From Echinostoma caproni (Eukaryota; Platyhelminthes; Trematoda; Plagiorchiida; Echinostomatidae), in the NCBI GenBank assembly GCA_900618425.1, contig UZAN01041777.1, forward strand, positions 21,642 to 36,729: a DNA stretch of 15,088 nucleotides. Reading direction: 5' to 3'. Each line of letters opens with the position of its first letter. The first letter of the stretch is position 1. Under the pieces are notes generated by a model that worked only from the letters and a program-made list of their open reading frames with translations, ran no database searches and was not told the DNA's origin. Below, in pieces: positions 1 through 8,939 of the stretch. Position numbers and translations under genes: made by a program.

Positions 1-1
1 C

Positions 2-644
2 GGAAGAATCCAAACACACCGCAGCACCGACATACGCAAGGAGAAAGAAGAAAGATATCTCCTCAGAGTATTTACTCGCAACGGCCACACCCGCAACTTC
101 ATCAAAGAACTCTTAGCCAAAGAAAGAAAGAAACAACAGACGGAGAATCGGGAACAAGAACGATTCTGCCGTACATCAAGGACGTTTCGGAAATGACGGC
201 AAGAGTGCTCAGATCATATGGACTCCAAGTCGCCCGCAGACCTACGGCCTGTCTAAGGGGACTTATGTGAAAACCAAATGAGAAAACAATGGAGAAGGAC
301 AAGAGCAGTGTTAATTACAAAATAAATTGCGAGAACTGCCCAAAATGTTATATCGGACAAACTAGGAGAAAATTGTCCACAAGAATCCGTGAACACCAAG
401 CGGCAGTCAGGAGACTTGACCCACTATCTTTGATTCCCTCCACGAAGATCTAGAAGGACATCAGTTTGACTTCGCTTCAGTGAAAATTGTCGACTAAGCC
501 CGGTCAAAACACGTCAGGGAATTTCTCGGAGCTTGGCACTCCTTAATCAACTTAATCAACAGGCACATTGAACTAGATCACTTGTACACGCCAATGCAAC
601 TCAAGGATCAAACGACGCAACACAAATGTCACGTCATGACCTGA
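2..644 (+). pseudogene. Penelope-like retroelement ORF, 3' part with GIY-YIG endonuclease (degenerate)
   Basis: This is the decayed C-terminal part of a Penelope-like element protein, which normally joins a reverse transcriptase to a GIY-YIG endonuclease. It reads in three frames. Frame 2 (2-165) gives the region just after the RT core, with FTRNGHTRNFIKELL. Frame 1 (166-453) starts LPYIKDVSEM and carries the endonuclease signature: CENCPKCYIGQT at 328-363 followed by the T-R-I-R-E-H block at 379-396. The Cys-x2-Cys before YIG is typical of PLEs. Frame 3 (about 429-644) has GHQFDF, REFLGAWHS and NRHIELDHLYTPM, the usual end of these proteins. Breaks are a frameshift near 165, TGA at 268-270, a frameshift near 425-430, TAA at 495-497 and the terminal TGA at 642-644. 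The 5' part lies outside the window or is truncated. The family assignment rests on recalled motif order. The element cannot encode an intact protein. Confidence 0.88.
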
Positions 645-821
645 GAACGGGCCGAAACCGCAATCAGGACGGATGGACAACCATCCCCCCTCCCCCGCCC
701 TACCAACCCCACTCCCACGCACCAGTTTAACGGCGAACCCAGTCGAACACAATGAGAACAAGGGACAACAATGGTCGGTCGGAGAAGAACGCATAAACGA
801 ACGGACACAAGCAGAAGACTG
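645..821 (+). other. Spacer between PLE coding end and ribozyme-like tail
   Basis: This C/A-rich stretch has a run of C at about 687-700 and no stop in frame 1 from ATG 673 to the TGA at 907-909. The frame could be a divergent C-terminal extension of the element's protein (start MDNHPPSPALP), or only open sequence crossing the structured tail, since its last third translates the hammerhead-like core as TDDVTSAGYETLANKL. I favour element 3' region rather than a separate gene. No host gene is visible. Confidence 0.4.
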
Positions 822-905
822 TCACTTCACAAGCACCGATGATGTCACCTCGGCTGGTTATGAAACGTTGGCAAACAAATTGTCAAGCTCGGCGAACAGG
901 CGAAA
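822..905 (+). ncRNA. Hammerhead-ribozyme-like tail of the PLE (mutated)
   Basis: The order of conserved blocks matches a type I hammerhead. CCGATGA at 836-842 stands for CUGAUGA with the U changed to C. Stem II pairs 845-849 (TCACC) with 856-860 (GGTTA), with one mismatch, around loop TCGGCT. GAAA lies at 862-865. Stem III pairs 868-874 (TTGGCAA) with 880-886 (TTGTCAA) around ACAAA. A UC dinucleotide at 889-890 would be the cleavage site, before 891. Stem I would use TTCAC 826-830 with GCGAA 892-896 and is weak. PLEs are known to encode hammerhead motifs near their ends, so the position fits. The U-to-C core change and poor stem I suggest it is inactive. The fold was done by eye. Confidence 0.5.
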
Positions 906-910
906 TTGAC

Positions 911-1659
911 TTTATCTTTTGAATAACAAATCGGAAACAAAATTCCTACTGAAAATTGTATAAAAATTATTGCTTTTCACATACTTAAGCATACTCACAA
1001 CCATGCTTCTCTAAGGTTTTATCTTAGAACCCTTTCAAGCCAAATTCATGAGATCAATGGTGTAATTTTACCACTCTGAAGCGGCCAAATGAAATAAAGT
1101 CTCCGTGTAAGAACTTGAGCGGGGATGTTCTTTTCAAGATATCTAAAATCTGTAAAATAATGAAAGTTTGGTTTGAGTAATTTATCAGATGAGATTTGCA
1201 TAAGCCGAAGACTGATTAAAACCGGTTGAGATGTTTAACATTGACCTACACCCACAGATGGTGCAATTTACTTTGGAGCAGATTACTCAGTTTTATGGAT
1301 TCATTCAGTTACTCTAAAATTTAGGTTAATGTTTCAAGTGATTAGATCACCTAAGTGAAATTCGCTAAGATAGCTCATAAATCAATCGAATGATAACTGG
1401 TGTAATATAAACTGGTGTTGAATGACATCCTTCATCGTCCTGCTGCCCGATATCGTTCTCAGTAATGGAAGGGTAGTATTAACGTGAGACCGTTTAATAA
1501 ATTCCTTGGATTTAGTAATACTGATTTAGCTTATTTATGGCTAATTACATCAACTTGAAGACATCGGATATGACAAAATGTGTGGAGAAAGATGTGAGCC
1601 AAAATGATAGATAATCTTTATGAAAAAAGATGTTTCATGGTTTGTAGGTAGGCAAAATG
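911..1659. other. AT-rich sequence, no gene seen
   Basis: No open frame of note, RNA gene or strong repeat was recognised. The first 50-100 bases may still belong to the 3' end of the Penelope-like element, but no boundary or target-site duplication is evident. Confidence 0.5.
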
Positions 1660-2060
1660 CTGGACGGTTGCCCTGGCCAAGGCAGGCGAATTTTATTGAG
1701 GAATCGACAACCGGAGCCTTCGCCTAGCCAAAACCTGACCCGCAAGGCAGCGGGGCGGTGTGTGAAAACCGCAATCTATAGGTGACCCGTGTCCAGTTCA
1801 TCGGATCATACGCTCTTTGGACAGGGTCAAAAGTCCAAGATGCTCAATTGAGCCGGTGACCACTACCTCAACCGGGAAGGTGTGTGTGGTTTGTACACCT
1901 CCTCTTGGTTGGTCTGGAATCAGGGTTTTCGGTCAACTCCCTTGGGTGAACTACCAGTGGTCCACCAACCCGGTTATAGCCCCGGATATCGGCTATTCTC
2001 GGCTCGCCAGAGAGCAGTACCCGCTTTATAACCACTTTATCTGAAAAGCGATTATTCACC
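1660..2060. repeat. GC-richer repeat-like block, unassigned
   Basis: Base composition rises sharply against both flanks from about 1660 to 2060, with motifs such as CCGGTGACCACTACC near 1852 and palindromic pieces such as CCCGGATATCGG near 1980. Open frames exist on both strands (1817-2044 + and 1868-2059 -), but neither resembles a known protein and neither has a clear coding bias. The composition step and position among other elements suggest a retroelement fragment, for example a LINE 5' region. I cannot name the family. Confidence 0.3.
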
Positions 2061-2221
2061 TTCCACAGGGATACTTTTGGTGAACAAAGATGGATGCTTT
2101 TAAACTACAATACAGAAAACATCATCGCAAGTTTCACAATTTACCTAATAATAATAACAGAAATGTCTATCTACTTCCTCTCTTATTTATTGACTATACA
2201 AATGTACAGTCAACATTCAGG

Positions 2222-2345
2222 AAGGGGGGCCGCAGCCATGCAAGGCTGCCCGAGAAGACGGGTGGCGGTGGAGCGGTTCAAACCCGGGACTCCCAAGTCA
2301 CAAGTTGGTGACCTAACCACCTGGCCACCACCGCTGAATGAGTTG
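2222..2345 (-). repeat. tRNA-derived SINE-like element
   Basis: Read on the minus strand, 2334 to 2265 has a perfect 7-bp acceptor-like stem (GCGGTGG at 2334-2328 pairing with CCACCGC at 2271-2265). It is followed by an A-box-like TGGCCAGGTGG with one base missing, a CCAA...TTGG anticodon-stem remnant, and a B-box-like GGTTTGAACC at 2284-2275. The 70-nt length, one-base losses in the D and T arms and poor T stem mark it as a tRNA relic, not a working tRNA. Beyond it (2250-2222) lies a GC-rich body with a 6-bp hairpin, GCAGCC 2232-2237 with GGCTGC 2244-2249. The plus strand also matches a B box (GGTTCAAACCC) but has no matching A box. No A-rich tail or target duplication was identified. Confidence 0.55.
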
Positions 2346-3340
2346 ACTTGCTACAGTCTGATAACGTATTGTGGTGTTTAACAGCATGAGGAGTGTTAGG
2401 TTATGCATAACCAATCCCGGTGGTATTGAAAGACTATTTTAAAATCAATCAAGAAAACAGGAGAAATCATTATTAGATTTGAGTGAAATTTCGATGAATT
2501 ATAATAATTATACACCTTTAGATAACCAGACCGTTCATTGGAATTTTATGATGAATTAACGTAATAAAACGAGTATAAAAAGTAGTTATATTCAAATCTT
2601 CAAATTTGACATCTTTGACATCTGCTTGCGATGATTGCAAAGCGGGGCATATGAAAAAATGAATGTTTACTTCAGTTTTTGTTTGATTCCCTAAACGAAA
2701 TCTGTGTCAAAATGGTTTACCCAGTTTCTCTTGCAGTCGCAACCATAGAGCACACAGCAGATTGTCCTGTTGCGTTGAGGAATATTTTGGGAATGCCAGT
2801 TCTCTCAATCGAATGAGAGGTGCTGATCGAAAGAGTTAGAGATAATGTAGACACAAGTTAGGGAATAATTCAATACTAACCAAACGTGATCAATCCGTAT
2901 CCTGCAATTATTTAAACTCCAAATTGTATCAGATAGCTACGTATAAGGACCAGTCGAGTAGTCATCCGTAAGGATTCTGTGTTGCCCAAACGATGCGGTA
3001 TTAAATCATTCAAGGCACCGCTGAGCATATCATGCTTGCCTAGGTCCATCCGGATTGTGTCAAGCCCATAAACATAACGAACTGTATTCCTTTTCTCTGC
3101 CAAATTCTTTTGGAGGTACATTCCATGTGAACGTAATTTGGATCGTCAAAAATATTCTGTCCACCATTCAGAGTAGCTGGGATTGAATGTGTTGTGCTCG
3201 CGTTTAAGAAGATGTCAATATTAGTTTTTCTACTAAAGATGCGAAAGAAGTAGAAGCAACCAACGAGGTTCATCACTGTCTACCTGCTGTGAATTCACTC
3301 AGTTATATTTGCAAAATTGGTAATTCATAAAGGTTTTCAT
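2346..3340. other. AT-rich sequence, no convincing gene
   Basis: Two overlapping minus-strand open frames (3276-3040, then 3121-2912 in another frame) could be read as one frameshifted coding relic, with TLNGGQNIFDDPNYVHM followed by a piece containing RYVYGLDTIRMDLGKHDM. I recognise no family, and stretches of this length are not rare by chance. Otherwise nothing is evident. Confidence 0.4.
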
Positions 3341-3344
3341 ACAG

Positions 3345-3716
3345 GTGATAATTGTTAACCCATTTGGAGGACTTGCATTAAATGAAAATTGAAGGCTCCA
3401 ACGCTCGTGTGCAGCTAACCATTTGCTGGGCCAGTTTGCACCCCAAGACTCAACGGGTGAGACTAATAAAACCCCAGGGAATATCATTGACATTTTTGAA
3501 CGTTCGTTCCCTACATGCTTTTCATTGTTCGTCGACACAAAGAACATCATCCAAGTTTTACACAGCCACACATTCACAAGTGTGATAAACTGCAATACGC
3601 TAGTCTGTACGGGGCATGTTAACGGGGATCTTGAATGTAACCAACAAAATGGGATTGACGTTTGCCATTTGGCTGCGGTTTATCTCCTGCCTTGTATTAA
3701 ACTCATGCAACCTTGA
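3345..3716 (+). other. Unassigned open stretch, possible old exon or pseudogene
   Basis: Directly after an acceptor-like TTTTCATACAG ending at 3344, one frame stays open from 3345 to the TGA at 3714-3716, interrupted only by TGA at 3390-3392. The 107 codons after that stop contain no early ATG. Pieces read VNPFGGLALNEN before the stop and PGNIIDIFERSFPTCFSLFV after it. The opposite strand is also open over 3299-3595, which weakens the coding case. I recognise no domain. It may be a decayed exon, a retroelement piece or chance. Confidence 0.22.
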
Positions 3717-4584
3717 ATTCCATTTTGTTCACACATGACAAGAAAACACATTTACCGACCGACAAACTAAGCACACAACGCTGAACTTGTAGTGGCATTA
3801 GCTAAAGGTGTCCAAAATTTGGAAATCGTTGATGTGTAACCCGGAAATGTACAAATTGAAAAGTAGTTCAAAGTTTTTAGTTGTTGTAGTTGAATAAGTT
3901 TAAGAATCCACTATCCGGAAAAAAGTTACCTGCAAAAGTTACCTTGCGAAAAGAAACGGGATTCAGGGTTACATTGCCCAATGGGAATAACAGGAAGAAG
4001 TACACGCACTCAACATTTCGACAGCCCATTTTACACATATGGAAAGCCATTCGATGTTTTCTAAGAAACAATTCAAAACTATGTAATCTCAGTGCAGTTT
4101 CATCTGTATATCTGAAATGAATCAAGTATTATTCAAACTGAACTTTAATGTGTTGTACAGAACGAAGTTTATTTATAAAATAAGAAATTCCAGTCGGCAG
4201 ATACAAATGTTTGTGGATTTTCATAAGGATGAAGGGAGCAAATTGGGTATTAGTGATTATTGATATCGTATGCTCGATGCGATCTGAAAACGCTGAAGTG
4301 TTTTAGCAGGTATGTTGTTGTCTACAAACCAAGTTCCATAATTGGCTTGTATATAGGGTTGAACTGTTTTCCATTGATGTAGGGAGAGCAATTGACCTCG
4401 CAAAACGTAATCCTTTTGAAATACTAGCCATTTTACGGTTCCATCCAACTTTGAACCAAAGGTTAGAAAGCTTAATATGCAAAACTAAAACATTTTTTGA
4501 ATCTTACTGTAAGTCAGATCAAGAAGTCACTTTATTCTATTTGCGTTAACGGCTACATAGCCATGGCATAAGAAATTGNAAATT
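3717..4584. other. AT-rich sequence, no gene seen
   Basis: Short open frames occur on both strands at 3877-4125, and a 63-codon minus-strand frame lies at 4257-4448. None shows a known motif. A tandem GTTACC motif (AAAAAGTTACC, CAAAAGTTACC) sits at about 3921-3944. One ambiguous base (n) is at 4579. Confidence 0.45.
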
Positions 4585-5040
4585 GGGTGCTCGGGCAGCA
4601 CACTAAAATGATAAGGACATCACTGATTTGTCTGCAACAGCGATTTTATCTGATCCAGCGCAATGAGTCCGGATTTTGTGGGAACTGTAGTCGGGTGAGA
4701 AAAAAGGAATACGTTTTGGCCTGAGTGCACGTCTAGGCGCATTTGGAAATTAAAAACGGACATAATACGGGGAAGCATGTGATGTGAAGTTTAAGCATAA
4801 GAGAAGGAAACAATCTATCAAAATATCCTGTAAGAATCAGTTAAAACTTTGTGGTACTCAGATGTGACAAGCTGAATGGTGTGTTCCCAAGATATGCGGC
4901 TACGGATCAAGNCCATATCGCCCCGGGAGGTTCTGCGCTCGAAACCCAGTAGTGCCCTTAAGTGAGAGCTTTGACTGTATATTATGATGTATGTAAAACT
5001 GTGTATTAAATAAAGTGGGACTAAAAGTAAGAGAAAAAGA
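4585..5040 (+). repeat. Repeat-like block ending in a polyadenylation signal, unassigned
   Basis: The block opens with a small hairpin, GTGCT CGGGC AGCAC at about 4587-4601. It is GC-richer than its flanks in places, for example CCCCGGGAGG near 4922, and ends in AATAAA at about 5008 followed by purine-rich sequence. This layout resembles the 3' end of a retroposed sequence on the plus strand. A GGTTTCGAGC motif on the minus strand near 4940 is B-box-like but has no A box. One ambiguous base (n) is at 4912. No family could be named. Confidence 0.25.
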
Positions 5041-5612
5041 AAGACCTGGTTTCGAGATGCTTACTGCCTGGGTTAAGAAAAAAGACGTTAGTTTTGGTTT
5101 TCATTGTTATATTTTCTTAACAAACGTTATTTTGTAGGCCATCCGGAATGTGCTTTCAACATTTTCATCGTCTTAGTGGGGAAAATTATTTTTCCGATTC
5201 GTAACAGACTTTATTACTGTTAGGGTTGCCATATTTCTTGTATCCACGACGGTTGTGGTTGGATTAAGCAGATTGTGTCATCTCTGTGGTAGCAAATCTC
5301 TGCTCTTACTGTCTGATGGCGTTGACGTTTTAAATGATCTAATTCCCGTATCTGGATGTGAATCAACTTCACAGAGCTATATATATCGAACATTCGGTTT
5401 AAGTAGGTCAAGGTTTGGTTCGTAAATGTGATTGAAATTTTATAATAACACAAGATAAAAAATATTGACAATAACCAATAACAAGGTTCAAAAGATTCCT
5501 TTAATCAGGTCGATATTCTTCCCCTGCAAAAATACACACGACTCATATACCATATGCGTACAACTATCGGCACATTTCGAAGACTATGACGGTGTTCAGC
5601 TGAATGGTATGA
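5041..5612. other. AT-rich sequence, no gene seen
   Basis: A minus-strand open frame at 5220-5471 has no recognisable motif and an unremarkable composition. No RNA gene or strong repeat was noticed. Confidence 0.45.
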
Positions 5613-5876
5613 AAGTACTTTTGCTCATCAGTTAACAAGGCAACCATTATTAGTCGTGTCTCTTCTATTCCTGTGAATGAGTTAGATTTAAAGCTCTCAG
5701 AGTATCATGTAACTTCCTGTGTGAAATTTGCTGAAAGGATTCTCACAGATCCTGACCACCCATTGCACGCAGAACTGACACGATGTCAACACGCTCCCAA
5801 TTCCACCAAATTTCATCTTGAATTAACGCTTACCACAGTTCACCTGTACCGTAACTTGCTCGTGTACTCATAAAGA
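5613..5876 (+). pseudogene. LINE (CR1-like) reverse transcriptase C-terminal remnant
   Basis: One frame is open from just after a TGA at 5610-5612 to the TGA/TAA region at 5871-5876 (about 86 codons). It carries KFAERILTDPDHPLHAEL, then LYRNLLVY shortly before the end. In CR1/jockey-type LINE proteins the polypeptide ends with an HPL-x-L block followed some 20-30 residues later by a Tyr/Phe-x-x-Ser-basic segment, so this fits the extreme C-terminus of such a protein. No RT catalytic motif (such as YADD) is present, and there is no ATG at the start. I judge it a truncated relic. The family call is moderate because the diagnostic region is short. Confidence 0.45.
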
Positions 5877-6413
5877 AAGAGCGGAAAATAAGTGGACTTT
5901 GTCTTAACCTGGGGTTGTGAAATATCCTCACGTCTGTAAAAATTTTTTTATGGTTTGTTATATATATTGTGACGGTTAGCGTGTATAATTTTTAAAAATA
6001 AATGTGAGCTCCAGCGCTTGCAAAAGTTATACACAATAAAATACAATACTTGTTTAATAATAACGACAATATTTATTCCCCAAAGGAATATATCGAGCAG
6101 TTTGTAAACCAAATTTTTGTAAGCTATTCAATTCATCGCATAAAGTTGAAAATACTCCTTTGATAAAAAACATGGATTTGGAGAAAAGCTGAATTTGAAG
6201 TATTCAGTCGCAAACCACCATGCGGATTCAACCTAATCAGATGGGTTGGAGAAAGTTAGACTCAAAAACTACAAACAGGAACTGCAAGATTTATTTACTC
6301 TATCCTGATAAATCATCAAATACCAAAAAGTTTGACGTAAAATTTTAGTGGCTCTATCACTGTTTGACACTCCTCCCACTTTAGTTAGTTTTCTTTGATC
6401 GAACTCTAAATAA
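5877..6413. other. Very AT-rich sequence, no gene seen
   Basis: The sequence after the LINE remnant is AT-rich, with T-runs and AATAAA-like motifs near 5998 and 6036 that could be the remnant's 3' end. No coding or RNA feature is supported. Confidence 0.45.
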
Positions 6414-6815
6414 TCGATTTCAAACTTGTCGCCTAACACGAATAAAAATGAAACCACAATTAATCATAAAAGTGCACAAATAGCAACATATCAAGGTTCA
6501 AACCATTTGAACATTATTCGTTACTGTATTAGTATAAGTGAGAAACTCCGGTTTCACAGTAGCTATCACAAGCACAGCCTACAACCGTGTGCGTTCATGC
6601 AGTTAAAACACTCACTTTCCTGCTTATTTAAGATTAACGACTTCACACGTCGCCAGCGCCAAGCTAAGTATGACGCCGTTCTTGTCACCCATGTGGTATG
6701 GATGATTTTATTCGATTGCAGCTTACCACGACGCCTAAAACTGCTTTGTAGTACAATATATATTTTCGAACTATACTCCATCAGTATTCATGATCACTCT
6801 CCATTTGAATGATGA
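6414..6815 (+). other. Unassigned open frame, coding status doubtful
   Basis: About 133 codons are open between an upstream TAA (6411-6413) and the terminal TGA. No ATG lies near the start (the first codon usable as a start would be TTG at 6426). The translation is rich in His, Ser and Ile without a pattern I know, and the minus strand is open over 6566-6781 as well. A 7-bp hairpin, GTTCAAA 6496-6502 with TTTGAAC 6506-6512, falls inside it. Chance openness or old repeat material is the most likely reading. Confidence 0.15.
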
Positions 6816-7916
6816 AATTTCAATTATCGTCTACGTTATCAAAAGACTAGTCACGGTGTCCATCATAAAATAACTGGATAATATAGGGAAATCGATTCCA
6901 TGCATTTATGGCGTTCTCGAACAATCCCAATGAACTTTTCTATCGATCGCAAATCGTGAGACACTTAAGATGCAGTTTGACCTTCAAACGTAGTCCGTAG
7001 CTCCTGACTTTGCATTAGGAATCTGATTAGATTGCGCAAAGTAGTTAAACTAATTTATGAAAGATGATTTTTGAGACAATTTTGTTAGACTAGTATATAG
7101 TGCATCCCTTCCCCTTTCCACTACATCAATCTCAAAACTACTTCAAGGAGATAGTCACAAAACTAATTTCCTTTGTGATGTGGTAATCTATGTTGTTTGA
7201 CAATGTGTTTCTATCAGTGTCATTAGTGTGCTGCAGAAGAATGAAGTCTAACTTGTACTTATTCATTGCAACTACAACTAAAACAATAAATTTCGTTAAC
7301 TGATTTTTGTTCCGTCATGCAATACTGATTAAGTGGATCCACTGAATATGTTGTACGGATTGAAATTTCTCGATCACCACATCAGCAAGAGAATGGATAT
7401 GATCATACCCATTACCTTATCACAATGAGATTGTTGCACAGACAAATCAATAGGATTTATTTTTTCTAGTAGAGCTTAGAACAGAGGTTTTCGATTTGCT
7501 CAGTCAGAATCAGTGAAATAAGGACGGAGATATGTATTTAAAATAACGCAAACTATTTTAATTCCTCCTCAGACTCTTCAGTGTTTTGTTGGTAGAGTTC
7601 ATAGGACAGAATCTTTTCAGAACAGAGGTGATAAAGTATAAAAGGGTGCTGACGAGTTCAAGTAAATAGTTTTCCTAATTTATGTGTTTCATCTGGCTTA
7701 GCGATTAGAAAAACTCGTTCTAACTTTGAACAAGTAAACTGAATGAGATAGGAGGGTTGGTGAGGTGAACAATCTTATCATGTTTTGTCCAGCATGCGAC
7801 TGTTCTACCATTCAGACTGTTTGATTAGTTCGAAACTGCTTGATCTGCTTATATTCCATTGGGTAAATTTAATACACGATAAGTGGTGAAGTACCCACGT
7901 TAAATGTTTGCAATAG
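6816..7916. other. AT-rich sequence, no gene seen
   Basis: No open frame above background, no RNA gene and no clear repeat were noticed over this 1.1 kb. It is probably intron or intergenic sequence. Confidence 0.5.
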
Positions 7917-8297
7917 TTGACTGCGGAGTTCGAACGATTTTGTCCATATTCAGCGTGGACAAAACAGTCGGTCAATTCTATTTTCTCATCAAAGGGTCCG
8001 AATAATTTTCAACATGCAATTCTTGCAGTGTTTTTCAGAAACACATCATTGCAATCAATAAAATTTGTCCCATCGATACCAACTAGCCTATGCCAGCTGT
8101 TTCACTTAAAAGTGCATTACCGTATCACCCTCCGACCAGGACATACTCTTCCTTTGAACTATTTTACCAGTGGTGATTACGAAGCACTACACGGATGTGT
8201 ACTCTTTACCGGGGATGTTATTGGCTTCAGTGTTCACACACGAATTTGGACCCACATTCTATGGGGGAATATTGAACATAAACATATACAACAATAA
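7917..8297 (+). other. Unassigned 126-codon open frame without ATG
   Basis: The frame is open from just after an in-frame TAG at 7914-7916 to the TAA at 8295-8297 and contains no methionine codon at all, so it could only be an internal exon or a relic. It includes RITLRPGHTLPLNYFTSGDYE in the middle-to-end part. An AG at 7915-7916 after a weak pyrimidine stretch could be an acceptor, but no donor GT fits clearly before the stop. I recognise no domain and cannot exclude chance. Confidence 0.18.
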
Positions 8298-8436
8298 ATG
8301 ATATATTAACTATTTTTGAGGAAACATTATACTTGTGTCCCTGTTTAGATATACATGGCGATTCTTCGTTTATCACCGTATCACGTTAAGAAAGAATCGA
8401 AAATCGGTTCTTGTATCTCGAGTGAACTGAATTCCT

Positions 8437-8522
8437 CTTCGCCTGTTCACTGAGCTTGGCAGTTTGTTTGCAAGCTTTTTATCACCAGCCTAGGTGACAT
8501 CAACGCTTGTGAACAGACGAAG
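8437..8522 (-). ncRNA. Second hammerhead-like tail, solo and in opposite orientation
   Basis: On the minus strand this segment matches the PLE tail at 826-905: 65 of 77 aligned positions are identical with one 3-nt gap, counted by hand. It folds into a clear three-way junction. Stem I pairs 8522-8509 with 8450-8437: 13 Watson-Crick pairs plus one that is a G-U wobble only in minus-strand RNA. Stem II pairs 8497-8493 with 8486-8482 around a 6-nt loop. Stem III pairs 8476-8471 with 8458-8453. C at 8452 sits where hammerhead cleavage would occur. The core is damaged: TTGATGT (8503-8497) stands in place of CUGAUGA, and TAAA in place of GAAA. No PLE coding sequence lies upstream of it (8523 onward). 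It may be a solo pseudo-LTR remnant or retrozyme-like relic. Confidence 0.55.
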
Positions 8523-8939
8523 TGGAGCATATTACTTTAGTTAAATACACTGTAACCGTAAGGCGTTCATTGGCGACATAATTGTGACTATTGTTGCCAG
8601 TAATGTTGTTGTCTAAGTAAAACCCGACTGAATAAAAAATATGGAGCAATTCTATCCATTCTGTAACAGAATGAACTATTACACCGAACAGTAGCTGATT
8701 AATTCATTTTATCAGTGTTGACATTTGATGACCCCGACTACTACAACTACGCATCGTACTGCACACAACGTACAATCCAAACATGGGGCATTCGAACCTG
8801 TTCGGCTCGTATTGAAACACGTGACGCAGCTTTGAGCGTGCACAGGTGACCTAATTCTAGCAAAACACATGCCAATGGACTTCGTGTATCCCTGTCGTAA
8901 AATTTGTTAGTTGGTTGGCGGGTTGGTTTATAATTCATA
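8523..8939. other. Sequence beside the ribozyme-like tail, no gene seen
   Basis: If the tail at 8437-8522 belonged to a full PLE, endonuclease-coding sequence should appear here on the minus strand. I see none of its motifs. A GGTTGGCGGGTTGG motif at 8913-8926 could form a two-layer G-quadruplex. Nothing else is evident. Confidence 0.45.

Noticed and set aside
573..794. Minus-strand open frame of 73 codons
   Set aside because: It is antisense to the Penelope-like element end and spacer, which have a clear plus-strand explanation.
2265..2334. Functional tRNA gene
   Set aside because: The D-arm and T-arm each lack a base, the T stem does not pair, and the B box has T instead of C at the conserved position. 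It is better read as a SINE relic.
4920..4950. Second tRNA-like B box (minus strand GGTTTCGAGC)
   Set aside because: There is an extra base in the box, no A box at the expected spacing, and no acceptor stem.
5600..5635. CTGATGAG on the minus strand near 5622 as another hammerhead core
   Set aside because: No GAAA block, stem II or cleavage dinucleotide follows at usable spacing.
6414..6815. 133-codon open frame as a real gene
   Set aside because: There is no ATG near the start, no motif, and the other strand is open too. It is listed only as doubtful.
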